Shown here in pieces: positions 24,476 through 35,251 of a DNA stretch of 64,000 bases (positions are counted from its first letter, which is position 1; the number at the start of each line of letters is the position of its first letter). The stretch spans positions 248,001-312,000 of the forward strand of contig NW_014575552.1 of the NCBI RefSeq assembly GCF_000708205.1, given 5' to 3'. Made by a program: the position numbers and the translations under genes. Origin of the DNA: Mixia osmundae IAM 14324. Taxonomy: Eukaryota > Basidiomycota > Mixiomycetes > Mixiales > Mixiaceae. The notes below the pieces were generated by a model. It searched no databases. It saw only the letters and a program-made list of their open reading frames with translations, and was not told the origin of the DNA.

Positions 24476-24705
24476 CGCTGCTGTCAAGCCCGGTCGAGGG
24501 TCGTCGGCTGACGCGCAATTGAAAGTCGCCGAAGATGTCAAAAACAACTCGCGCGCTTAAAATGAGTCCACAAATTAAGAGTCCTGATTGCCGCTTTCGA
24601 GCAGTCATGCTCTCGGTGAGCCATCCAGAAACAAAGCCTTGGCTACGAGAAGATGACTGCATTATGATCAAGTACTGATCCAGGCAACTCGCCGTCCTGC
24701 AGAAT

Positions 24706-25275
24706 TCAACCGTCGCAATTCTGCTCGCCGACGGGGACGCAAGAGACGAGAGCGCCCTTGTATGCTCCGCCAGAGCGCAATTGGACCTGCGGCTCGCTTC
24801 CTGAGATGACCACAAAGTTGCTGTATAAGAAATTGAGCTCTTCTGTGCGTTGCTGGCGACAGCCAGGAGTCATGTACTCACAGGCCATCGCTGCTCTTCT
24901 GACAGAAAGCTGCCGTCATCTCCTGGCAGCGAATCCAGATGTTTGTGTCGAGCTATGTGACGCCGTAGTCAGCATGAGACACGTTGGGACCCGCCCGGAT
25001 ACTTGCGGGAAATTCTGTAGGGCGGTCAACCGAGCACGAGTGAGAGGCCAGAGCAGCTCACGATCGGGAAATATGCTGACGACTTTGTAGTTGCCTTTGC
25101 CAAAGTGGCCGTCAACGTCTGACTCGAGGCCTACGTAACGATGGCTCAAGGATGCTCTCCTGGAGACTGTTGTGCCACGCTCACCCACAATGCAACCGTT
25201 GACGGGATCGCATGGCGACTCGAAGGCTGACACCGAGACCGCGAGTAGTACGAGTGCGACGAGCTTGTTGAGCAT
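24706..25275 (-). CDS. Small secreted cysteine-containing protein (152 residues)
   Basis: Three exons (25275-25003, 24952-24882, 24820-24706), with introns of 50 and 61 nt. A classical signal peptide begins the protein (MLNKLVALVLLAVSVSA), with cleavage likely before FESPCDP. Six cysteines follow in the mature part (SPC, NGC, IRC, AFC, VSC, QNC), enough for three disulfides. The end reads LRSGGAYKGALVSCVPVG. I recognise no family. Size, secretion signal and Cys content fit a fungal small secreted protein; an effector role is only a guess. The gene lies between a P450 and FAU1 and is divergent from FAU1. Confidence 0.7.
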
Positions 25276-25821
25276 TGTGGCTTGGAGACTTGGCTATGGA
25301 TCGGTGATCAGCCCAAGTCGGCCCTGGTGCCCCTTGTTGGCTGGCAAGAACACAATCTGAGGAGCTGAAACGTTAAAACGAGATAGCCACGCCATCATCG
25401 CCCGAAAGTGTCCGCGGCTACGCAGCCTTGGGTCTCCCAGTGTATTCGACATGCAAGCAGAGGGAGGACAAGAGGCGCTGGAAGAAGAGGTAGGGCCGGT
25501 CCATGAGCATATCCGAGCGACGGGAAAGTGACGCGGTGTGCGCGCGGTACGTACATTACCGGCAACGTTCGCGGTCGGCGTAAGCGGCGTAAGCGACGGA
25601 AAGCTGTCGACCCGTATCAACTTGTGAGCCCCAGATCCGTACTGCTTGTCAACCCTCTACGATGAACTTTGAACAACTCAATCAGCATGTATTTGGCGAT
25701 CGACTGGCTTCCGTGCGTCCTGCAAAGGGCTGAGGTTGCCTGACGAGATGCGCTCACGTTGCTCAATCAAATCTTCTGATCATCCCCGGCCCGTTCGTCA
25801 CGGTAGCGCTGGCCGAGCTCA
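25276..25821. other. Divergent intergenic region (546 bp)
   Basis: No gene is supported. A minus-strand frame of 108 codons (25294-25620) has poor composition and no exon partner. The stretch likely holds both promoters for the secreted protein and FAU1. I see no strong motif. Confidence 0.3.
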
Positions 25822-26621
25822 ATGTCACGCAGAGGTGATGACATGGCAATGTCCGCCCTCCGAGCGCAGAAGAAAGCTCTCCGGAAGGACTTTACGGCTC
25901 GGCTCGCTCGCGTGACTGAGGCGGAGCTCGCTGCCCAATGTCGGCCTGCCCTACTGCCTACTACGACGCTGCTGAGTCTTCGAGACAGCCCAGAGGGTCA
26001 CGGAGAAACTGTTTCAGACACCGAGCTATGTGCAAGCTGGACGAATCAGCTGTTACACCTCGCTCAGCGTTGGCGAGATCAGGACGGACGCCATCATCCG
26101 TGATGCTCTAGCAAGAGGCAAGCATGCCTAAGAATCAAGTGATCTATACCCAAACTCACGCGCAGTCAGGCAAGGCGGTTTTCATCCCGTATTGTCCGCC
26201 CGAGTCAAAGACGATAATGAGGATGCTGCGGTTGCTCGATGTGCACGCGTTTGACGAGCTGCAAGCCAACAGATGGGGCATCAGGGAGCTTGCTAGCGAT
26301 CGGCAATCTATAGGGGGCGAAGGTGCGTTCTGTTCGCTTCCCGTCCGCGCTGCTGACCGAATGACAGCGCTGGATGAAGACGCGATGCTTGATATGATCA
26401 TCATGCCCGGCCTTGCGTTCGATCAGGCTCGTAACAGGCTCGGACATGGGCGGGGCTACTATGATCGCTATCTTGATCGGTGTCATGCGCTGGCCAGCCG
26501 GACAGCCACGCATCCACCCCTTACCGTGGCGCTAGCTCTCACTGAGCAAATGAGCCATACGCCATTGCCTGTGGACGAGCACGATAGAAAACCAGATATG
26601 ATCTTGTATGCAGGCACATGA
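25822..26621 (+). CDS. FAU1: 5-formyltetrahydrofolate cyclo-ligase
   Basis: Four exons (25822-25939, 25989-26117, 26170-26322, 26368-26621) give 217 residues (210 from the ATG at 25843), the normal size. The enzyme turns 5-formyl-THF into 5,10-methenyl-THF with ATP. Family motifs are in order: the N-terminal ALRAQKKALRKDF helix, QRVTEKLFQTPSY, IRTDAIIRDALARGK, KAVFIPYCPP, WGIREL, and the ATP/folate signature DMIIMPGLAFD with RLGHGRGYYDRYL. The second intron (26118-26169, 52 nt) has no GT available before a stop. A GCAAGC donor gives ARG-KAVFIPY exactly. The other introns are GT-AG (49 and 45 nt). Confidence 0.95.
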
Positions 26622-26907
26622 GTGCAATGTCGCAAAGCGTACACAGAGAAGGAGTCGCTCGGTCGTGAAACAGTGTTGTTTGCAAACAATATTACGTTAC
26701 AACACTTGCCTTCTTCTGTTTCTGCTCAACTGATCTAAGCACACAGCTCGCATCGCGAGCAAAGGTGTTGACATTCGGTAGGTGTCTCGCAAGAGAGGAG
26801 TTGAGGTTGAGTTGAGAGGAGCGTTGAACGCATAAGGGTTCGACAGTCTCGCCAATGTCTTGATCTATTGCGTCTTGACAGAATGGCTACTTACACGATA
26901 GCACGCG

Positions 26908-29334
26908 CTATTGCATCAGGTCCGATTCATCGTTCTGCGGCAGATATGATTCTGGAGTCATCTGCGCAGACCGTGCATCGGACATGTGCATCCGGGGCTG
27001 ACCGTACATCGTGTGAGTCTGAGTCTGCGTTTGGGTAGTGGAAGTTGGAGGAAATCGTGACGACGACGATGATGATGATGATGGTGTTGGTAATGACTGC
27101 CCGAATGCTCCCGTGTTACCGGGAGCTGGCAGTCGCAAAGGTGCTTGTAGCGACTGCTTCGGAGCAGGGCCGTCCAGCATAAAGTTGGCGCCGTAGTTGC
27201 CTTCCATTCGCGCACGTTCGGCATGATGCATGGGCATCAAGGGACGTTGGGCAAAAGGCTGTCTAGGGTCCATCCATGGGTATTGGTTGGCGGCCTCAAG
27301 TGACGCCTGATCAGACGTAAAGGTGGGTCGGGTGAGTGCTTCGGCGATTGAGCGACCTCTTGGCTCTCGTGTATCTTGCATGCCGGAGAAGTAGCTCGGT
27401 TGTTGGTATCCTCTTGCCTGTGTGCTCATTACAGACGATGTCCCGGGGCTCTCCCAGAACGGCATCGGGCTCAAGAGAGGACCGGGCATTTGAGCTTGGC
27501 CTTGTCCGAAAGATCTGCCAGAAGGCCTCGACCGCTTGCTAGGCGGACCGCCGCTTTCAGGATAACTATCTTCGGGGTCGCTGTAATCTTGGCCAGTGTT
27601 GTCGCGATCCCATTGAGCATTATTGTTCATTTCGGGTGAGATCTCGCGTGAGTCAGAATTATGCTGTGCGCGAGAGGCAAGCCGGGCCTGCTCCTGAGCT
27701 CTAAATTCGCGCAGATAGGCTTGATAGCTTCTGTACTCTGGTGATTCGCGGTATTCAGCCATACGATGTGACCAATCGTCTTTTTCTATGAGCGGATGCG
27801 CGTCAGCGCTGAACGGAGATCAGGTCTGAACACGTACGACGAGCAGCCTCTGTTTCTCTCGCTTCTTTCTCGTTCGGAGGCAAGGCTTTCCACTGCAGAT
27901 CCCGAGCGATCAGAGAAGGCTTGGAGGAGTCAAGCGCGACAACATACGCGCTCGCCGACGATTTTTGCTAATTCAGCAAAGGTTTTGCCTTTGACTTCTT
28001 CGCGAACCGCACTAGCAAATTGTACATACGCTGATGTAGGTTTCTCAAGCGCATTGGGACTGCAAGCTCATTGAGTCAGCATGTCCCTCTTTGCGGTCGT
28101 ACTAATGATAGACTAACTCTGGCTTGGGATGCCGACGATACTTTCGGCGCGGTCGCGGATCTTTTTCTGCCGATCTGCTTCCAGACTTGCCTTGGAATTT
28201 ACCCTGACCCTTGAACACGAATACTGCAGAGTTCTGCTGAGTGATCTGACCTGACGAGGGTCGCATGGCTGAGCGCGAGTCACTACTGTCTGGCGCTTCC
28301 GCTTCCTCGCTTGAAACCTTGGCCTGGCCGTCAGAGATCGAGTGGGAGAGCGGCAGGCCCTGCAAAGATGCTACCTCACGCTGTATGACACGTCGATGGC
28401 CTCGCTTGACTTTGAGCATGTCAAAGTCGGCCTCCGTGGCATCTATGAGCGAGCCGAGGCGGTCGAATCCGTTCTGCATAAAGGTATCGAAATACTCGTG
28501 CAGGTTGACCCTGCCGAGGAATGCCTCGACGTCTGCTGCCTTGGACGATAGGTCCCGCGAGGATCCGATGCGGCTGCGTGAGGTGTTCGAGGTCGATTCA
28601 TTGGGCAAAGTGCTGCCAGAGGATCGCTCGCCCGAACCTATAGCTGATTGCCCGTCGCTACTGAAAGGCGTCTGCGCAGAAACGAAGGTTGCGCTCGAGC
28701 TCGAGTACCCTGGCCGCCTTGGCGGTCTCGGCAATCGAGGCGGCAGATTTTGTACGCTCTCGAGAGAGGAGGCATCGAGGTCTGCTTGCGGCTCCTGATT
28801 GCTCGGCAAAAGCAACCTGGATAGATCTGCTGGAACGCCCGAGCCCGAAGAGGCATCACTGTATCGCCTGCCTCGACCATAGCGACTTGAGTCAGGATCA
28901 CCAAAGTCGTGACGTGAAGTCGGAGCTGCAGAATCAGAGACGTCTCTGCCGTGTGCTGGAGCTATCGCCAAGCGAGGTCTGCTGACGGCAGCCATAGGCT
29001 CATCGGCCTGACGAAACGATGATGCAAGCCATTCGTCGCTGCCACGCGCAGTCGGCGAAGCTTGCGAAGGATAAGACGTAGTATTGCTCCGCTGACCCTG
29101 GACAGTTTGCGAGCCTGAAGCTGCTGACGGCGCTGCTCGACCAGACTCCTGTGCGCTCTGCTGACGCCCCTGCTCGGGCCGCTGACCTTGCTGATCGTGA
29201 GGCTGTTCTGCTGTTGACGCGCTCGCGGATAATGTGCTAAGGTGGCTTCCGTCGCCTGCTCCCCTCGCGTCTTCTCGATCTGAAATGGCGCTTTGAGCCG
29301 CGGCAGGCCCATCGCTGCCTTCCCTGCGATTCAT
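26908..29334 (-). CDS. SAM-domain plus HMG-box protein
   Basis: Four exons (29334-28118, 28059-27948, 27892-27838, 27785-26908) give 753 residues. After a long Ser/Gln-rich start comes a SAM-like domain at about 270-330 (VEAFLGRVNLHEYFDTFMQN with LIDATEADFDML). A basic stretch (RPRRKYRRHPKPD) leads into an HMG box: PNALEKPTSAYVQFASAVRE, ELAKIVGERWKALPPNEKEA, and EYRSYQAYLREF. The box is spread over three exons joined by 52-58-nt introns, and the joins restore it fully. The C-terminal 230 residues are Pro/Ser/Gln-rich. Fungi have such SAM-HMG proteins, thought to bind DNA; targets are unknown. I found no named orthologue from memory. Confidence 0.85.
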
Positions 29335-30608
29335 GCTCTGACTCGGGCTAACCCTTCTGGGCGTGCCCGAGTGTTTTGACTGGGTTGCTGTTCAATCTCT
29401 TCTCTTTTGATCGAGTGAGGTTCGCTTCATTCTTTGGTCCGGGAGTTCCCCGTGCCGAGCTAGCCTCTGAAAACGATCTGAGGGCTCTTTCTGGCTATCG
29501 AGGACAGGCAGCTCGGCTGACTGCTTTTTCGCCAATATGTTGCCACACCAGCTGACCCCGAATTTTTCGATCGGACAGTCGGTCGCAAGTTCATTCGCTT
29601 CTCGGCTGTCCACGAGCCACTCCCGCTTTTGTCGTTGAATGTGTACCTGACGGAGCTCTGGCTTCTCGGCGTGCGTCGACGAGGAATTGGGTCGTCTCCC
29701 CCCGAAGGCTCTTTTCTTCTTCTGCTATCCTTGCTTCAGACAAGCCAGCTGCCATCGAGCCGCCCCAAGAACCGCCCCCTCTCTTGCTGCTGTAGATCTA
29801 GAAAGGCCTCCGCTAATCGCTCATACAGGCAGGCATCATGCAGATTTCTCGCAAATTCGTTCGATCTGGATGCTTCAGTCGAGGATCTCAGGTCGGCAAA
29901 AGCCACCAATCGGCATGCTCCTTTGCAGAATCTCATCATCATCATCGACAACAGGCGCAAAAGTATGTTTTTCCATCGACGTTGATCGCACGATGCCGTT
30001 GTGAAAATTAGCATCTCGTCCAAATCTGCGATTTCGGGAAACTTGTGTCTAGATCAGCCGTGCGCGTGCTGCGTGAAGCCCACTTGATCTGCTCGCCCTT
30101 GCCGGGCGATCGCGCTCGTGCAGGACGATGCATGTGACTGACATCAGCTTTATGGAAGCTCAAGGGGCATTCTGCAACGAGCGCTTACCGGACTGTCGTC
30201 AGGCCTTTGCCACAGTCGTGCGGCCTTCGACGTCAGTGCACTGGTCCTCGCTGAGCTGCTTGCCGAGGGCATCGCAAGAGGAAGAGGGCATGCGACCAGC
30301 TCGTTCGGACGGCAAGAAGCTCCGAAAGTAAGCTCCCACAAAGGCATCACTCGACCATCCGAAGTGGGCAAGCGATCTCTTGTGTCACAAAATACCGACA
30401 ATGCTGGCTGGCATCAGGGACGCACGCACCGCGTCGCTGCCCGACAGAGTCTGTTGGTATTTTCAGCTACGCGGCGCTTGTTGAGCACGGAATATGCCAG
30501 AAATCGAGTCAAAGCTAGCACAAGAAGGCCAATGCGCGCGGACTTTGCAGCAGAACGTGTCTGTGCAATTCCTGCCTCATGCATATCTGGCTGCAGCGTA
30601 CTATGGTG
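29335..30608. other. Long gap (1.27 kb) with uncertain minus-strand frames
   Basis: No gene can be supported with confidence. On the minus strand, frames at 30401-30150, 30023-29736 and 29613-29392 have some protein-like runs (for example NEFARNLHDACLYERLAEAF) and could be exons of one gene. I found no good splice joins and no family match. On the plus strand, 30128-30330 has a helix-like frame (FDVSALVLAELLAEGIARG) ending at a GTAAGC. Both readings cannot be right. No tRNA or repeat is visible. Confidence 0.3.
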
Positions 30609-31664
30609 CTATGTCCAATCGCCTTCGAGAGCCTCTGCTGGATTTTCCTTGCTGTCAAGGTGGAGCTCGCGTTGTGCGTCACTAGGTCCGAGCGAGTGTG
30701 CACTGTCAGCTTCCTTGCTGAGCTCTTTCGCATCCGCTTCACCGACGGTCGCCTCGACTTTATCAGCTGAGGCTATTAACAGCAATTCAGCGCCAACATA
30801 ATCGAGAAGCGCTGTCGGATTGGCAGGTCGGTTTTTCGTCTTGAACAGCGCCTGTAGTTCGTCTGGATACTTTGCACGCCGCTCCTCGGGCAAGCCCTGA
30901 AAGCCTGCAGCTGACTGGTGCGGATCCTTGACTTGAAGCAAGATTGAGGACTCCTGCTTGATGCCGAGCGACTTCTGCACCTCGCCCAGCTGATCAGGCA
31001 CCACCGTGATGTAGTTGAGGTATGACTTTTGCTGGGATGGTGCATCGCTTTTCTCGCTCGGAACATAGTGAATGGAATAGTTGCCCCGTCCTGCCATTCG
31101 ACAGCTCGGCTGGACTCGATGGCCAGCCGTCTTGGTGTCATACTCGCTGCTTGCCAGACCAGCTTTCAGAGCCTCGTAGTCCGAGCCTGCTGACATGACG
31201 CAACTCCAGAAGATTTCTTTAGGCAGGGCACCTTGACCAGGCCGGTCAACGTCGGGCAATCTTTTCTTGCCGACATCGATCGAGCGGTAATATCTGAAGT
31301 CCTTATCGTTCGCCTGTCTTGGCGAGAGTACGACGAAGAACTTGGAAACATCGTCTAGCGACTTGGGATCATCGTCGTCGACCTTTGGGCGATAGAAAAA
31401 ATAGATGTGGCCCTTTTCGATCGTGCCCGCCGGCTGTTCATCCATCTCACCCACGTCTGCTCTGCTCGTCCTTGAGGCTTGCTCGCCATCTTCGGCGGTC
31501 TCTGCCTTGGTTGACGCCTCGGTCTTTGCCTTCTTGGAGCCACTTTTGGGTTCTTTCGCTGGTCTCTTGGCGGAAGACTTTGCTGGCGTCATACTCACCT
31601 CGCCTCGCTTGTCTGCAAACAGCGTGGCCTGTCCGTCAGGCTTTACTGTATCTCTCGCGGACAT
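30609..31664 (-). CDS. Fungal KGxIYFFYRPKV protein of unknown function
   Basis: A single exon of 351 residues. The first 80 are rich in Lys, Ala, Ser and Glu with basic clusters (KRPAKEPKSGSKKAK), a likely nuclear signal. A conserved-looking globular domain follows from about 85: KGHIYFFYRPKVDDDD, FFVVLSPRQ, LPKEIFWSCVMSAG, EYDTKTAGHRVQPSCRMAGR and SYLNYITVVPDQLGEVQ. Homologues in ascomycetes carry the same blocks and are often labelled as BTB-domain transcription factors. I see no BTB fold here, so that label looks unreliable. The last 90 residues are Ala/Glu-rich. It is divergent from the epimerase-like gene (208 bp). Confidence 0.75.
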   Translation of the reverse strand: MSARDTVKPDGQATLFADKRGEVSMTPAKSSAKRPAKEPKSGSKKAKTEASTKAETAEDGEQASRTSRADVGEMDEQPAGTIEKGHIYFFYRPKVDDDDPKSLDDVSKFFVVLSPRQANDKDFRYYRSIDVGKKRLPDVDRPGQGALPKEIFWSCVMSAGSDYEALKAGLASSEYDTKTAGHRVQPSCRMAGRGNYSIHYVPSEKSDAPSQQKSYLNYITVVPDQLGEVQKSLGIKQESSILLQVKDPHQSAAGFQGLPEERRAKYPDELQALFKTKNRPANPTALLDYVGAELLLIASADKVEATVGEADAKELSKEADSAHSLGPSDAQRELHLDSKENPAEALEGDWT

Positions 31665-31872
31665 GATGTCTCTGTCCTGCTTGTGCCTATGAGATCATGA
31701 GCCGATCGGATCTTATCAGATCAGATCGCGCCCGCCTTCGTTTCCGAATGGGCATCATCCCGTCACCGATGTCCGAACGGGCCGAGTAGCGAGTGCTGCC
31801 GACTTGGAAGCCTACGGCCGGAAAGCTAGCATAGCAGCACATTCTCAGCGGCGCTGGTTATATCGAGCAAGC

Positions 31873-32873
31873 ATGAGGGTCTTGGTTCTAGGGTAGGCCA
31901 GCATGCTCGCATTCTCTGTCGAGCTGACGGACCGCAGTGCGACCGGCTTTATTGGCTTCCCAGTAGCACAGGCGCTCGTCAGGAACGGCCACATTGTCTA
32001 CGGCCTGACTCGCTCGGACGCAAAGTCAAAAGAGCTTCAAGCAGAGGAAAGTAAGCTCCCGTTCTCTGTCACATGGCATGAGACCGCGCTGAGACAGTAT
32101 AGCCAGTCATCCCCATTGTAGGCGATCCCGCAAAGCCCAAAGAATGGCTAGAGCCGCTCATGCCGACGCTCGACTGTCTTGTTGATACCGTGGGCGGCTC
32201 GGCGGAGATCAACAAGTTGCAAGAGCTCCTGATTGACACAGCCATTTCTTTGGCGAAGGCTACCAGGCCGGCAGGCTCGCCAAAGCTGTCCTTCATCGAG
32301 ACATCAGGTACCTGGGTCCACGGAGACGACAATGCGGAGATCAAGAGTGATTCGACGCCGCTGACTACACCTCAGGAATTGACGCAATGGCGCCTCGCCA
32401 TCGAGACAAAGCTGACCCAATCCACCGAGCTGAACGGCACCATTATCCGTCCAAGCCTGCTGTACGGTCGCTCTGGCTCGCTTCTCGCAACAGCCATGCA
32501 AAGTGCGTCCAAGGGCAAGGTTTCCTGGATCGGCACGCCAGATCAGCGTCTTGCCACGATTCATACTGACGATCTGGCGGATCTGTACCTTCGAGCAGCA
32601 GAGAACCCGGCTGCGGCGGCAGGACGTATCTTTGACGGAACCAACGACTATTCAGTCGGTGTTGCAGACTTTCTCCAGGTGCTTCAGCGGACATCGAAGG
32701 CCGAGGGTGAAGTCGAGTATCAGAAACCATCGAACGCGTTTGAGAGTGCACTCGCTTCGTCTGCCGTTCTCAGACCTCATCTCGGAAGAGTCTTGCTCGG
32801 CTGGCACCCCAAGAAGGCCAGTCTGGTCGACGGTATCGATGTCTACTACGCTGCCTGTCTGGCTGCGCAATGA
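31873..32873 (+). CDS. NAD(P)-binding epimerase/dehydratase-type protein
   Basis: Three exons (31873-31892, 31938-32050, 32107-32873) give 299 residues. The first coding exon is only 20 nt and carries MRVLVLG; the 45-nt intron then splits the Rossmann motif, restored as GATGFIGFPVAQAL. After the second intron the strand reads IIPIVGDP. Later blocks are ETSGTWVHGDD, IIRPSLLYGRSG and TIHTDDLADLYLRA, as in extended short-chain reductases and NmrA/epimerase-like proteins of fungi. The classical YxxxK pair is not obvious, so the catalytic activity is uncertain. The C-terminus is alpha-helical. The gene is convergent with ATG27, 34 bp away. Confidence 0.85.
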
Positions 32874-32907
32874 GAGATGTACATACAGATTGCAATGATA
32901 TGGTTCA

Positions 32908-33913
32908 TCATGAAAGTACTGTGTAGCCTGACCCTCTGTCACCCCTCCTGAATACATCCCGTACGACGTAGGGCAAATCAGCCCACGCTTCTCGATGAGG
33001 AACCATCCGCCAGCCGGTCTCGCCGTACGTGAAGTGGTTGTGCCACATCCCGATGGCAAAATAGGCAATGAAGCCGAGGAAGAGCACCAGGAAGAACCAA
33101 CCGAAAAAGCCTCTGCCTTGATTGTTGCTCGGTTCGCCGGTCTGGGGCGTGTCTCCCGAGGGAGAATGTGTAGCACAGGCGAACTTGCTGGTCCAGCTCA
33201 TGGTCAGAGTCCCGTTCGAGGGCGTATATGCATCTATGACTGGCTCGCTCTGTTTGACTGGGTCAATCAGACTGCTCCGCTTCAAGATTGGCTGTGACTG
33301 ACGTTGGCCGTGTCGGGGTCGCAGAGTAGCTCGAGCTCAAGTTGCTGGGCTTGCTCTCCATACTGCCCGCCATGCAACTTGATCAAGAGTGGCTCTGCGG
33401 ATAGAACGGCATGAGGTCCAAGTGGGGCTGCAATGCGAGACAGAGCGTACGTTGAGACTTTGACGAGTCAAGGAGTGATAGCGATGGATCGAGTCTGTGC
33501 TCGTTCGCTTCCATCGCGAGCGGTATGACGCTAATGACCCTCGTAGCGTGAGGGTCTTTGTCGTTGGTGACGATCATGCAAGCTCGTGTGCCGGGAGGAC
33601 ATTGATCCTCTGCTGGTGCATCCTCCCGTACAGGGATCGGTGCACAGAGCGAGAGCGTGTATGTCGTCGTCGTTCGCGATGGAGGCGTCGAAGCGACTGA
33701 GCTGACGCTGACGAGCTTGCCGAGCTGCATGTTATGATCATGGAGGGCAGCCATACCGAGGATGGACCAGCAACGTACCTCTGAGAGATCATAAGCATGT
33801 CCTTGTACATTGGGCGTGCAGCTGAAGAGATCATCGGCGTGTGACCGGCTCGCCAGGAGCAGCGCTGCCAGGACGGACAGTCTCAGTCTTTGTCTGTGCA
33901 GCGTCGTGCCCAT
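32908..33913 (-). CDS. ATG27: Autophagy-related membrane protein Atg27-like
   Basis: Four exons (33913-33779, 33724-33451, 33394-33303, 33249-32908) give 280 residues. A signal peptide (LSVLAALLLASRSHA) leads to a lumenal domain with spaced cysteines (FSCTPN, LCAPIP, QCPPGTRAC, LLCDP, KFACAT) in the mannose-6-phosphate-receptor-like pattern, including the LHGGQYG turn. One membrane helix at about 205-230 (GWFFLVLFLGFIAYFAIG) is followed by the family tail FTYGETGWRMVPHREAW and DLPYVV. Atg27 cycles between Golgi, endosome and vacuole and helps Atg9 transport. A related cargo receptor is the alternative. Its start lies 57 bp from that of cyclin H on the other strand. Confidence 0.85.
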
Positions 33914-33970
33914 CTCGGGCTGAATGAGGGAGCGCCTTTCGAATTGCTCGCGCTTGGCGTCAGCAGAGAG

Positions 33971-35164
33971 ATGGGCGCAGAGGTCGAGCCACTGCCGCTG
34001 TACGAGCAGTCTAGCCAGGACAGGCAAGCACGTGCTTGCGCTCTACGATCAGTCGGCTGACGAGACAAGACAGGGACTGGCGGTTCTCTGTGAGCTCACT
34101 GGCCAAAATGCGACAAGACCTCAACCGAGCTGCCATCCAGCGGATCAAGTCGACCCTAGAAGAGGACAGAGTGCGCTGCAAGTGCAGATTCCTGTCTACT
34201 CAGCTGACCGGATGCGTAGGCGGCGACAAGCGCAGGCACAGAGAGCGACGCGGCAGATCCATCAGAACTCACTTTCCTCTCCGTCCAGGACGAGCAGGCC
34301 CTCGTGTCCTTCTACTTGACCAAGATCGCTCAGATCTCCCAAGCACCCTTCTTCCGCTTCTCCCACACCGTCGAGTCGACCGCCATGACGTTCCTCAAGC
34401 GTTTCTACTTACGCAACACGTGCATGGACTATCATCCAAAGAAGATCATGTCCGTCCCGTCTGCCACCCGCCACCGTGCGCTGATCGATACTGAGCCCTT
34501 CAGGCTGACTTGCTTATTCCTCGCGACCAAGACCGAGAATCAAATGGTGCCCATCGACTTCTTTGCGAGCAAACTCAAGGAGGATCAAGCTGCCATACTT
34601 TCGCTCGAGTTTGTCATCAGCCAATCGCTCAAGTTCCAGTACTCTGTCCATGGAGCTCACAACGCTCTGCGGGGCCTTTCGCTCGATCTGCAAAGCCTGC
34701 CCGGCTTGGATGAGACGCGCTCGGCCGGTGCTCTCGAACGCGCACGAGAGACCGTCAAAGCCTCCCGTCTCACAGATCTCGAGTTTGTCTTTCCGCCCTC
34801 GCAGATCGCTCTGCTTGCATTATGGCAAGCAGACACCGAATTGGCAGAGCAATGGCTCCAGTCGAAATTAGATCGTCTTCAGCCGCACCAAGGGCAACTT
34901 AAAGAGATGTCCGCCCTTGGCAATGTGCTTACCACAGCGCAAGAGCTACTAGCCAGTCAATCGGCACAGTGCACAGCAGCAACGACAGAGGTCGTCAGAA
35001 CGATCGACAAGCGGCTTAGGTTGTGCACCAATCCTGCCAAAGATCCCAACTCTGCAATCTCCAAGAAACGCCAGGCACAGGTCGAAGCCGAACAACTCGA
35101 GAAGAAGCGAGCCAAAGCGGAGACGCATGCTGCGAAAGTGGAAGAGGAGGATCCATTCAATTGA
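33971..35164 (+). CDS. CCL1: Cyclin H (TFIIH kinase cyclin)
   Basis: Three exons (33971-34023, 34074-34170, 34220-35164) give 364 residues. Cyclin H activates the TFIIH kinase Kin28/CDK7, which phosphorylates RNA polymerase II. The family N-terminal helix is clear (YEQSSQDRDWRFS then LAKMRQDLNRAAIQ). The first cyclin fold follows with VSFYLTKIAQISQ, FFRFSHTVESTAMTFLKRFY and TCLFLATKTENQ. The second cyclin fold and a Lys/Glu-rich end complete it. The first intron (34024-34073, 50 nt) uses GCAAGC; only this removes the stop and gives SSQDRDWRF. The second is GT-TAG, 49 nt. It is divergent from ATG27. Confidence 0.95.
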
Positions 35165-35251
35165 GCGATTGTCGCAGCTTGTCGTTTCCTTCCGTCGTTG
35201 CTGTGTGTGACCAGCTTGACGCGTTTGGCGATTCGTGCCGACGCTCAAAAG

